Shown here piece after piece: positions 51,282 to 58,879 of a stretch of DNA of 64,000 nt. Every line of letters starts with the position of its first letter. Within the stretch, counting starts at the first letter, position 1. The stretch spans positions 3,303,501-3,367,500 of the forward strand of contig NZ_CP117452.1 of the NCBI RefSeq assembly GCF_030687895.1, in the 5' to 3' direction. The notes under the pieces are model-generated. The model had not been told where the DNA came from, did not search any database, and saw only the letters and a program-made list of their open reading frames with translations. The DNA is from Pseudomonas sp. FP198 (GTDB lineage Bacteria > Pseudomonadota > Gammaproteobacteria > Pseudomonadales > Pseudomonadaceae). Position numbers and translations under genes: made by a program.

Positions 51282-52601
51282 CTAGGTTTCGGCAACGCCT
51301 GCTTCCAGCTCCAGCTCATCACGGCGATGATCAGCCTGCCGCCCCAGCGACCATCCAAGGCCGGCCCACAGCAACGCGCACGCCGCGCCGATCAACGCGA
51401 CCAGGCCGGCGCCCTGCCCCAGCATATCGAGCGCCGTCTTGATCCACCCGCTGAGCGCATCACCGCCGCGATAGACCACCGTATCGATAAAATTCTTGGC
51501 TTTGTATTTACTCTCGGCGTCCAGCGGGGTGAACAGCATTTCCCGGCCCGGTCTCACGAACGCGTATTCGCCGATCCGCCGCACAATCATCAAGGTCGCG
51601 AGTACCGCAAAGCCTGGCGCCAGTGCCAGACCGACGAAACCGATGCACATCATCAGTGGGACGATCGCCAGTAACGCCCCGATGCCGAGCTTCGGGGCGA
51701 TGCGCCCGGTGATGAACAGCTGGGACAGTAGCGCGCCCGCCTGCACAATAAAATCGATAGTGCCGAAGACCCGTACCTGGGCCTGGCGGTCCGGAAACAG
51801 CTCGGCCACCAGACGTGCCTGCTCGAAGTAGAGAAAGGTGCTGACCGTTGCCAGCAGCACGACGAAACCGGCGATCCCCAGCAGATACGGCGAACGGAAC
51901 ACCGCCGTCATCCCGCTGAACGGATTGCCAGTCAAGGGCCGCTGCGGGCTTTGCGTGGGTGCCGCGCCGGGACGCCCGGCCCCACCGCTTTCACGCCAAC
52001 GCATCAAGGTTCGTTTCAATCCCAGCGTGGCCCCCAGCAACACGGCTGCCACGAACATCAACCCCGAGGCACCGAGGCTGTCGATCAGCAGCGCACTCAA
52101 GGCCGGCCCGAGCAGGCCACCGGTGCTGGCGCCGGCCGCGATGAAGGCGAACAGGCGCTTGGCCTGCTCGCTGTCGAATACATCGGCCATCAGGCTCCAG
52201 GCCACGGAGACGACAAACAGGTTGTAGACCGAAATCCATACGTAAAAAGTACGCGCCAGCCAGACGTTGTCCGAATCGAACTGGAACAGCTCGACGAACA
52301 TCAGCAAGTTCAAGACGAAAAAGCCATACACCCAATCGACGAGGCGCAGGCGCGGCACTCGCGCGCTGAGCCAGGCGAACAACGGCACGGCCACCAGCAT
52401 GACGAGAAAGGTCGCGGTAAACAGCCATTGCAGATTCTCCACACCCGCGGCGATCCCCATCGACTCACGGATCGGACGCAACATGAAGTAGCCGGTGAAC
52501 AGGCAGAGGAACAACAGGAACCCGCACAGTGCCGGACGCAGTTCATCGTCACGGGCATTGAGGGCCAGGCTCAGCCGATGCAAATAGGAAGGGGTACTCA
52601 T
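51282..52601 (-). CDS. MFS-like NTP/NDP exchange family transporter
   Basis: Inner-membrane protein of 439 aa with 12 hydrophobic segments. It has YFMLRPIRESMGIAAGVENL near TM1, a pattern of the bacterial proteins related to plastid/rickettsial ATP/ADP translocases (TlcC-type annotation), and LFTPLDAESKYKAKNFIDTV near TM10. The ATG at 52601 is preferred; the upstream extension to 52652 lacks a signal or homology. In free-living Pseudomonas these proteins have no proven nucleotide-exchange role. It is followed upstream by an SDR gene on the same strand, 69 bp away. Confidence 0.8.
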   Translation of the reverse strand: MSTPSYLHRLSLALNARDDELRPALCGFLLFLCLFTGYFMLRPIRESMGIAAGVENLQWLFTATFLVMLVAVPLFAWLSARVPRLRLVDWVYGFFVLNLLMFVELFQFDSDNVWLARTFYVWISVYNLFVVSVAWSLMADVFDSEQAKRLFAFIAAGASTGGLLGPALSALLIDSLGASGLMFVAAVLLGATLGLKRTLMRWRESGGAGRPGAAPTQSPQRPLTGNPFSGMTAVFRSPYLLGIAGFVVLLATVSTFLYFEQARLVAELFPDRQAQVRVFGTIDFIVQAGALLSQLFITGRIAPKLGIGALLAIVPLMMCIGFVGLALAPGFAVLATLMIVRRIGEYAFVRPGREMLFTPLDAESKYKAKNFIDTVVYRGGDALSGWIKTALDMLGQGAGLVALIGAACALLWAGLGWSLGRQADHRRDELELEAGVAET

Positions 52602-52670
52602 GGAAACTCCTGGGAAACGGCAACAAGCCGGAGGTCGAGCGCGGGGACGCATGCCCGCGCCCAGGCTGCG

Positions 52671-53726
52671 TCAGCGATAGGTCACGCCGGTCAGTTGCTC
52701 GGAGATGGCCCAGAGCCGTTCGGCATCCGCTTGCGCGTTCGCGGCAGTCGGGGTCTTGGCGAAACCCAACGGGCCGCGCCGTTCGTCGTCCCCGGTCGGG
52801 CCGTAATAAGCACCGCCCACGGCTTGCACAGCGGTAGCGGCATACAGCGTGGGCAGCGCGCCTTGTGCCGCCGAGTGGTACGCGTCGCGATCCTTTGCCC
52901 AGCGCTGGCCGAACTCGCTTTCGAGGCCGGGCCCGCGCGCGACCAGCTCGGTGACTGCTACCCCGGGGTGCGCCGCCATGCTGCGAATACCCCAGTTTTC
53001 GGCATCACTGCGCCGCTGCAAGGCAAACGCCCAGTGCAGCACCGCCAGTTTCGATTGCGCGTAGGCCGCGTACGGGTCGTACTTGCGCTCGAACTGCAAG
53101 TCATCGAAATTCATCGCGCCGCGCGTCGCCGCGATGCTTGAAAGGCTCACAACTCGGGCGTCCTGGCTCTGGCGCAAGAGCGGCACCAGCAGACCGGTCA
53201 GCGCAAAGTGCCCGAGGTAATTGGTCGCCAGTTGCAGTTCAAAACCGTCGGCGGACGTACCGCGTTCCGGCGGCGCCATGATGGCGGCATTGTTGATCAA
53301 CACGTCGAGGCGCGGCAGCTTGCTCTGGAGCCGCTGGGCCAGGGCACTTACCGATGAGAGATTGGCCAGGTCCACGGCCTCGAATTGCACCTTGGCATCG
53401 GGCACCGACTGGCGGATACGGGCAATGGCCTCGGCGCCGCGCTCCGGGTTGCGGGCGGCGATAATGACGTCGGCACCGGCACGCGCCAATGCCAGCGCGT
53501 CTTCATAACCCATGCCGCTGGTGCCGCCGGTGATCAGGACAATTCGGCCTTTCTGCGACGGTATATCGCTGGTGGACCAGTCGGGTTTGGGTGCAACGCG
53601 AGCCGATGCTTCGACGCTGATGGCGCTGAACAGCGCTACGCCCGCAGCGAGCGTCCGGGCCAGCGTGATGATCCGGCCCAGATTGGGCGAAAGTCCGATT
53701 GCGGGGATTGTTGTTCTATTCCACAT
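52671..53726 (-). CDS. Short-chain dehydrogenase with N-terminal membrane anchor
   Basis: Oxidoreductase of 351 aa of the retinol-dehydrogenase-like SDR group: LITGGTSGMGYEDALALARA (about residues 63-82), LINNAAIMAP, LSSIAATRG, YAQSKLAV and AAHPGVAVTEL. It differs from ordinary SDRs in an N-terminal ~45 residues that include a hydrophobic stretch (TLARTLAAGVALFSAISVEA), which may be a signal peptide or anchor. The ATG at 53726 is chosen over 53786, which would overlap the DUF2790 gene. Substrate unknown. Confidence 0.83.
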   Translation of the reverse strand: MWNRTTIPAIGLSPNLGRIITLARTLAAGVALFSAISVEASARVAPKPDWSTSDIPSQKGRIVLITGGTSGMGYEDALALARAGADVIIAARNPERGAEAIARIRQSVPDAKVQFEAVDLANLSSVSALAQRLQSKLPRLDVLINNAAIMAPPERGTSADGFELQLATNYLGHFALTGLLVPLLRQSQDARVVSLSSIAATRGAMNFDDLQFERKYDPYAAYAQSKLAVLHWAFALQRRSDAENWGIRSMAAHPGVAVTELVARGPGLESEFGQRWAKDRDAYHSAAQGALPTLYAATAVQAVGGAYYGPTGDDERRGPLGFAKTPTAANAQADAERLWAISEQLTGVTYR

Positions 53727-53770
53727 GGCTGGCTTCTCTGTTGGGGGTGATGAAGGGGTATGGCCGGTGT

Positions 53771-54031
53771 TCACTGGATGGAGCACGCATCGGCCAGCTG
53801 CAGGAAGCTGACGTGCCGGAGTTCACCCTGGGTATCGACATAGGTCATCTTGGCCCGCACGACCTCGCACATCGGCGGGCTTGGCGCCTCGATGCGAATG
53901 GCCTGGGCCACGTCCAGCGGCATGCCGTACTCGTAAGCCGGGGGATTGGTTTGCTCCTTGGCATACAGCGGCGCACCGCCCAATGCGATGACGGCCAACA
54001 GACTGGCGATCGACAGGTTCTGAATGTTCAT
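53771..54031 (-). CDS. DUF2790 small secreted protein
   Basis: Protein of 86 aa with signal peptide (MNIQNLSIASLLAVIALGGAPLYA) and the DUF2790 pattern YEYGMPLDVAQAIRIEA...CEVVRAKMTYVDTQGELRHV with two cysteines. The family is common in Pseudomonas, often next to copper or heavy-metal two-component systems as seen here (histidine kinase about 300 bp upstream on the same strand). The ATG at 54031 follows a GGAGACC box. Function unknown; likely periplasmic. Confidence 0.83.
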   Translation of the reverse strand: MNIQNLSIASLLAVIALGGAPLYAKEQTNPPAYEYGMPLDVAQAIRIEAPSPPMCEVVRAKMTYVDTQGELRHVSFLQLADACSIQ

Positions 54032-54186
54032 AGTGGTCTCCACGAATGCCCTTACCGGGATAGTGGTTGCACTTTATGAGGGGGACACTGACGTCAAGGT
54101 GACTGGCGACTGACAGGAACATGTCAAACGCCGGCGCGGGGACAAACTCGGTGGCTCAGCCAACGCAATAGTGATGTGCTGGCCTC

Positions 54187-54279
54187 TTCGCGAGCAGGCT
54201 CGCTCCCACAAAAATCGATGGTTTACCTTGGATTTTGCGACTGCTGGAGATCCACTGTGGGAGCGAGCCTGCTCGCGAA
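54187..54279. repeat. REP pair, GTGGGAGCGAG family (outward order)
   Basis: ttcgcgagcaggctcgctc...gtgggagcgagcctgctcg, in the same order as the pair at 11687. It is the main content of the 295-bp gap 54032-54326. Confidence 0.87.
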
Positions 54280-54326
54280 AGCGCCGTCTTGGCCGACGGC
54301 GATGTTCAAGCTTCGCGAGCCAGCGA

Positions 54327-55703
54327 CTAGCGCACCGCCTGGCTCGTCAGGGAAAAGCCGAAGGTGTTGAGTCCGTCCTTGCTGTGGGCGAATACCCGCC
54401 CACCGTGCATCGACGCCACCGCCCGCACGATGGAGAGCCCCAGGCCATGGTGCGCGTCGCTTCTGGCCCTGGCGACGTCGGCTCGATAGAAGCGTTCGAA
54501 CAAATGTTCCAGATGCACGCTTTCGATCGGTTCGCCGGCGTTGGAAACGCTCACCCTGGCCTGCATGCCATGGTCTTCCAGGCTCACCGTGATGGTGCTC
54601 GCCGGCACCGCGTAGCGCGCCGCGTTCTGCAACAGATTGGCCAGGGAACGGTGGAACAGGCGCCGATCGATGCACACGCGCATGTCGCCCTGGATCACCA
54701 CGCTCAACTGTTTGTCGTGCAGGACCGGCTCCAGGTACTCCACGGTCTTCGACGCTTCCTCGTAAAGCGAGACATCGCTCAGCTCGGTTGCCCGTTGGCC
54801 GCTTTCGGCGCCCGCCAGGAACAGCATGTCGTTGACGATGGTGCCCATCCGTTCCAGTTCTTCGAGATTGGACTGCAACAGGTCCTGAAGCTCGTTCACA
54901 TCCCGCCCATGGGCCAACGCGACCTGGGTCTGCCCGATCAGGTTGGTCAGCGGCGTTCGCAATTCGTGGGCCACATTGGCGTTGAACCCTTCGAGCTGGC
55001 ACCAGGCGGCTTCCTGGCGCGCCAGGGCGCCGTTGAACGACACCGCCAGCTCCTGCAATTCGCCAGGCAGCGCCTGGGTGTCGAGTCGCTGCTTCGAATC
55101 CCCTGGCGGCAGGCTGTTGGCCTGACGGCTCAAGCGCCGGACCGGGCCCAGGCCAAAACGTGCGACCCAATAGCCGAGCAGCGCCACCAGCACGACGCCC
55201 AGCGCCGAGGTCAGGATCAGTATCCGGGTGAAATCATCCAGGGTCTTCATGAACGGCGTCGAATCCAATCCCACGATAAAACGCAATTCCGGACGGCTGC
55301 CCATGGCCGCAATGGTCTCGACCATCAGCACCATGGGGCGGTCCCGGTCGGGTAGATCGAGGGTGGCGAAACCATCCGGGCGCTTCGACCAGTCCAGGCC
55401 GTCCGGCATCGGCCCGCCATAACTGTAGGCCGGGTCGTCGACCACCACCCAATAACGCACGCGCTCATCCGCAGGCGTCAGGCCATCGAGCTTTTGTCGC
55501 AAGCCGACCCAGAACGCCGGCGAATCGTATTTGGCGAGCACCGGATCGAGCACCGAATGGCGCAGGATCAGCTCGTTCTGCATCTGCTCGTCGAGCGACT
55601 GCTTCAACGAACAGCGCAACAGCGTCGCACTGACCGCAGTGATCAGCATGACCGCCAGCGCGAACATCAGGGCCAGTCGCTTGGCTATCGATCCTTTCAT
55701 CAC
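54327..55703 (-). CDS. Sensor histidine kinase, heavy-metal type
   Basis: Membrane kinase of 458 aa. TM1 is at about residues 8-30, a periplasmic domain of ~130 residues follows, and TM2 is at about 160-180, then HAMP. The H-box is FNANVAHELRTPLTNLIG (His about 245), the N-box LFHRSLANLLQNAARYAV, and the G-box HHGLGLSIVRAVASMHGG. The layout matches the CopS/CusS/IrlS group. It overlaps the response regulator gene by 4 bp. The signal may be a metal ion, but no metal-binding motif stands out in the periplasmic part. Confidence 0.9.
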   Translation of the reverse strand: MMKGSIAKRLALMFALAVMLITAVSATLLRCSLKQSLDEQMQNELILRHSVLDPVLAKYDSPAFWVGLRQKLDGLTPADERVRYWVVVDDPAYSYGGPMPDGLDWSKRPDGFATLDLPDRDRPMVLMVETIAAMGSRPELRFIVGLDSTPFMKTLDDFTRILILTSALGVVLVALLGYWVARFGLGPVRRLSRQANSLPPGDSKQRLDTQALPGELQELAVSFNGALARQEAAWCQLEGFNANVAHELRTPLTNLIGQTQVALAHGRDVNELQDLLQSNLEELERMGTIVNDMLFLAGAESGQRATELSDVSLYEEASKTVEYLEPVLHDKQLSVVIQGDMRVCIDRRLFHRSLANLLQNAARYAVPASTITVSLEDHGMQARVSVSNAGEPIESVHLEHLFERFYRADVARARSDAHHGLGLSIVRAVASMHGGRVFAHSKDGLNTFGFSLTSQAVR

Positions 55704-56404
55704 GGCGTACCAGCCTGCCTGTCACTGAGTTCACGGCTCTCCAGCACATAACCCATGCCGCGCACGGTATGCAGCAACTTGCGTGGATAAGGCGCATCCA
55801 CCTTGGCCCGCACCCGCTTGATCGCGACTTCAACCACGTTGGCGTCGCTGTCGAAATTCATGTCCCAGACCTGCTCGGCAATCATCAACTTGGAGAGAAT
55901 TTCACCCTGGTGTCGCGCCAGCAGGCTCAACAGGCAGAACTCCTTGGCGGTCAGGTCCAGGCGCAGCCCGGCCCGGGTTACCTTGCGCGCCTGCAGATCA
56001 ACCTCCAGGTCATCGATGCGCAAATGCGTCGGATCGGCGGTGTCATCGGCACGCCGCCGGATCAATGCCTGGACACGCGCAACAAGCTCGGCGAAGGAAA
56101 ACGGTTTGCCCAGGTAGTCGTCAGCACCCTCGCGCAGCCCCCGGACCCGATCATCCACCGTGCCCCTGGCCGACAACATGATCACCGGCGTCTTCTTGTG
56201 CAGGCGCAAGCCCTGCAACACGCCGTAGCCGTCCTTGCCCGGCAGCATCACATCCAGGATCACCACGTCGTAATCCATTTCCAACGCGTAATGCAGGCCA
56301 TCGATACCATTGGTCGCGACATCGACAATGTAGCCAAGCTCGCTCAAGCCACGATGGACATAGGAAGACGTTTTTTCTTCGTCCTCGACGATGAGCAACC
56401 GCAT
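55700..56404 (-). CDS. OmpR-family response regulator, heavy-metal type
   Basis: Protein of 234 aa. Receiver domain residues 1-115 with phospho-acceptor Asp in VVILDVMLPGKDG (about residue 51), acidic pocket EDEE and Lys in YLGKPFSFAEL. The winged-helix effector has LDLTAKEFCLLSLLARHQGE and VDAPYPRKLLHTVRGMGYVL. It resembles the CopR/CzcR/IrlR group. First gene of a two-gene operon with the kinase; it probably regulates nearby DUF2790 and metal-related genes elsewhere. Confidence 0.92.
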   Translation of the reverse strand: MRLLIVEDEEKTSSYVHRGLSELGYIVDVATNGIDGLHYALEMDYDVVILDVMLPGKDGYGVLQGLRLHKKTPVIMLSARGTVDDRVRGLREGADDYLGKPFSFAELVARVQALIRRRADDTADPTHLRIDDLEVDLQARKVTRAGLRLDLTAKEFCLLSLLARHQGEILSKLMIAEQVWDMNFDSDANVVEVAIKRVRAKVDAPYPRKLLHTVRGMGYVLESRELSDRQAGTP

Positions 56405-56574
56405 CGGATATTTCCTCTAGCAAAGGGGTGCGCTGTACAGGCGCTCATGCATGTTTCAAGCGGTCCGGGCAGACGGGTACAGCGTCCAGCAGAGTATCGG
56501 GCCGAAGGTGTCCGCAGCCTGACCGCTTCCTGACATTCCTGTCAGAATTGGCGCGGCCGTGCCGGCAGTCCGAT

Positions 56575-56982
56575 TTATGGCCGCCCCTCGAAATTGACCA
56601 TCCAGGCGACCCCGAAACGGTCTTCGAACATCGCAAAGCGCTCCGCCCAGAAGGTCTTGCCCAAGGGCATCTGCACGCTGCCGCCGGCACTCAGGCCATT
56701 GAACAGCCGCTCGGCCTCCGCCGCGCTGTCGACATTCAGAGACACCGACACGCCTTGCGGCTTGCTGAACGGCTGGCCGGGCGCGCAGTCGGAAGCCATC
56801 AGGCTGAAGCCGCCCACGGTCAGGCAGGTGTGCATGATCAGATTGGGGTCCTTGGGTATGCCGACGTCCTCGGGCGCCTCGGCAAAGGACATGGAAAACA
56901 ACTCGCCGCCCAGCACGTCCTGGTACAACGCGAAGGCTTCCTTGCAGCGGCCGTTGAAGGTCAGGTACGGAATGATTTTCAT
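56575..56982 (-). CDS. VOC family protein (PhnB-like)
   Basis: Protein of 135 aa of the glyoxalase/bleomycin-resistance superfamily, PhnB/3-demethylubiquinone methyltransferase-like branch: YLTFNGRCKEAFALYQDVLG, HTCLTVGGFSLMASD, and the ending KTFWAERFAMFEDRFGVAWM. The ATG at 56982 is preceded by AGGAGA; an upstream ATG at 57009 overlaps the next gene. It is 23 bp downstream of the YciI-like gene, so the two are co-transcribed, a combination often seen in Pseudomonas. Substrate unknown. Confidence 0.87.
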   Translation of the reverse strand: MKIIPYLTFNGRCKEAFALYQDVLGGELFSMSFAEAPEDVGIPKDPNLIMHTCLTVGGFSLMASDCAPGQPFSKPQGVSVSLNVDSAAEAERLFNGLSAGGSVQMPLGKTFWAERFAMFEDRFGVAWMVNFEGRP

Positions 56983-57005
56983 GCTCTGCTCTCCTGTCTG
57001 CGGTT

Positions 57006-57437
57006 TCACGATTGATCGGATATCTGCGCTCGCAAACGTTCTTCCTGCTCGCGCAACTCGGGGGTAAAAGACTCACCGAAATCCTCAGCTTCGAAGATCT
57101 GGCGAATTTCAATTTCACTGTCGCTGACCATAGGGTTGGGGCAGCGCTTGACCCAGTCGACAGCTTCCTGCAACGACTGGACCTGGAAGATCCAGAAGCC
57201 AGCGATCAATTCCCCTGTTTGGGCAAACGGGCCCTGGACGACGGTCCGGTTGTTTCCGGAAAACTGTACGCGAACACCCTTGGCGCTGGGATGCAGGCCT
57301 TCACCGGCGAGCATCACCCCGGCCTTGACCAGTTCCTCATTGTAGGCGCCCATGGCGGTCAGCAACTGCGCGCTGGGCATTTCTCCGGCTTCGGATTCGG
57401 GACTGGCTTTGACGATCACCATAAATCGCATGCTCAT
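57006..57437 (-). CDS. YciI-like (DGPF) family protein
   Basis: Protein of 143 aa with the ferredoxin-like YciI/DGPF fold: MRFMVIVKASPESEAGEMPS, then VVQGPFAQTGELIAGFWIFQ, where many family members have DGPFAETKE. These proteins often sit beside VOC proteins and ECF sigma factors of the SigK/RpoE-like group; here only the VOC partner follows and no sigma-factor gene is present. Confidence 0.86.
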   Translation of the reverse strand: MSMRFMVIVKASPESEAGEMPSAQLLTAMGAYNEELVKAGVMLAGEGLHPSAKGVRVQFSGNNRTVVQGPFAQTGELIAGFWIFQVQSLQEAVDWVKRCPNPMVSDSEIEIRQIFEAEDFGESFTPELREQEERLRAQISDQS

Positions 57438-57574
57438 AGCTCCTCAGAATAGATGGATCAAGCCGTCCGTGTGGCGGCTCTGCAGACTAATCGAATGGCG
57501 ACGACGCAAATCGACAGCCCGCGGCGATTATTTTTCGATAACCTTCCCGTCCCAACGCTTGCGAGAGAGACGAA

Positions 57575-57679
57575 ATGACGCTTCCTCCGCTACACAGTTT
57601 CAAGGTGTTCGAAAGCGTGGCCCGCCGAGATGGTCGAAATGCAGGTGTGAAGGCAACATCGAAAGCGGCTTGTCGGTGA
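57575..57679 (+). pseudogene. LysR (GcvA-type) gene remnant
   Basis: ORF starting MTLPPLHSFKVFESVARRDG, the classic first 18 residues of GcvA-like LysR regulators, then losing all similarity and stopping after 34 codons. It is what is left of a deleted regulator gene. It sits in the 384-bp gap between the YciI and hydrolase genes, which otherwise holds only the palindrome at 57725. Confidence 0.55.
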
Positions 57680-57724
57680 TCCCGCGCGCAACTTGAGTGA
57701 TGTCTGCCTAAGGCAACTAAAGTT

Positions 57725-57741
57725 CTTCACGATTCGTGAAG
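57725..57741. promoter_or_regulatory. Palindromic operator candidate upstream of alpha/beta hydrolase
   Basis: CTTCACGA-t-TCGTGAAG, perfect 8-bp arms around one base, 80 bp before the hydrolase start. It is the only strong dyad in the gap and is likely a binding site for a dimeric regulator. Confidence 0.5.
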
Positions 57742-57821
57742 GAAGCTTTCACACGCCGTACCTTCGTACCACAGCGCGCTCGCCCTAGAATGGGAGCAAC
57801 AACCAAAAGGAGTTTCGAGCG

Positions 57822-58718
57822 ATGTTTGCCTCATTTGAATCGGGTCGATGCCACGTCAACGGTATCACCGTCAACTACCGCAAAGGCGGCAGTGGCCAAG
57901 GTTTGCTACTGCTTCACGGGCACCCTCAGACTCACGTGATGTGGCACAAGGTCGCCGAGCCGCTGGCGCAACATTTCACCGTGGTGGCGGCGGATCTTCG
58001 GGGCTACGGTGACAGCGAAAAACCGCCAAGCGACGCGCAGCACCTGGCTTACTCCAAGCGGCAGATGGCGCTGGACGGACTGGAGTTGATGCGCGAACTG
58101 GGATTCATAAAGTTCGACGTGTTGGCTCACGACAGGGGCGCACGAGTGGCCTGTCGGATGGCAATGGATCATCCGGACGCAGTGAAGCGCTTGATCATCC
58201 TGGATATCGCTCCGACGCTGGCGATGTACGAGCAGACCAACGAAGCTTTCGCTCGCGCCTATTGGCACTGGTTCTTTCTGATTCGCCCAGCGCCTTTTCC
58301 CGAGACGCTCATTGAAGCGGATCCGCAGCTGTATCTGCGCAGCGTCATGGGTGCTCGCAGCGCGGGCATGGCGCCCTTCACCGAAGCGGCATTCGCCGAG
58401 TATTCGCGCTGCCTGGGACTCCCGGGCGCAGCCCATGGCTTGTGCGAAGACTACCGGGCCAGTGCCAGTATCGATCTGGAGCACGACAAGAGCGACCTGC
58501 AAGCTGGCAAGAAACTTTCACTGCCGTTACTCGCCTTGTGGGGATCCGACGGCGTTGTGGGTCGCTGCTTCGATCCCCTTGGCGAATGGCAAAAGGTCGC
58601 CACCAACGTCCGGGGAAAAGCCTTGCCGTCGGGGCATTACATTGCAGAGGAAGCGCCAGAGCTGCTGATTGACGAGGTGCTCGGGTTCTTGCTCCCATCG
58701 GTGCCCGGCGCCAGGTGA
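57822..58718 (+). CDS. Alpha/beta hydrolase, haloacetate dehalogenase/epoxide hydrolase-like
   Basis: Cytoplasmic hydrolase of 298 aa. It has LLLLHGHPQTHVMWHKVAEP (oxyanion region), DLRGYGDSEKP, nucleophile Asp in FDVLAHDRGARVACRMA (about residue 105) and catalytic His in ALPSGHYIAEEAPELL. An Asp nucleophile in the HDRG context matches fluoroacetate dehalogenases and epoxide hydrolases rather than serine esterases. Natural substrate unknown. An AAGGAG box precedes the ATG at 57822. Confidence 0.87.
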   Translation: MFASFESGRCHVNGITVNYRKGGSGQGLLLLHGHPQTHVMWHKVAEPLAQHFTVVAADLRGYGDSEKPPSDAQHLAYSKRQMALDGLELMRELGFIKFDVLAHDRGARVACRMAMDHPDAVKRLIILDIAPTLAMYEQTNEAFARAYWHWFFLIRPAPFPETLIEADPQLYLRSVMGARSAGMAPFTEAAFAEYSRCLGLPGAAHGLCEDYRASASIDLEHDKSDLQAGKKLSLPLLALWGSDGVVGRCFDPLGEWQKVATNVRGKALPSGHYIAEEAPELLIDEVLGFLLPSVPGAR

Positions 58719-58841
58719 CTTCACGCGGCGAAACTTCCTCGGCATCAATTGCGAACATTTCCAGAGGCTGAAAATTCACGCTCCAGCGTCTATGGTAGAT
58801 ACTTGCAACGGCGGCCATCGTCCAATAACAAGATCGCTGTG

Positions 58842-58860
58842 AAGGCCCTTCGCGGGCCTT
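58842..58860 (+). terminator. GC-rich hairpin between hydrolase and sigma-54 activator genes
   Basis: AAGGCCC-ttcgc-GGGCCTT, a perfect 7-bp stem 124 bp after the hydrolase stop and 20 bp before the activator start. It lacks a T-tract, so it may be a weak terminator or an element in the activator's leader. Confidence 0.35.
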
Positions 58861-58879
58861 ACGCCTGATGGAGCAATTC

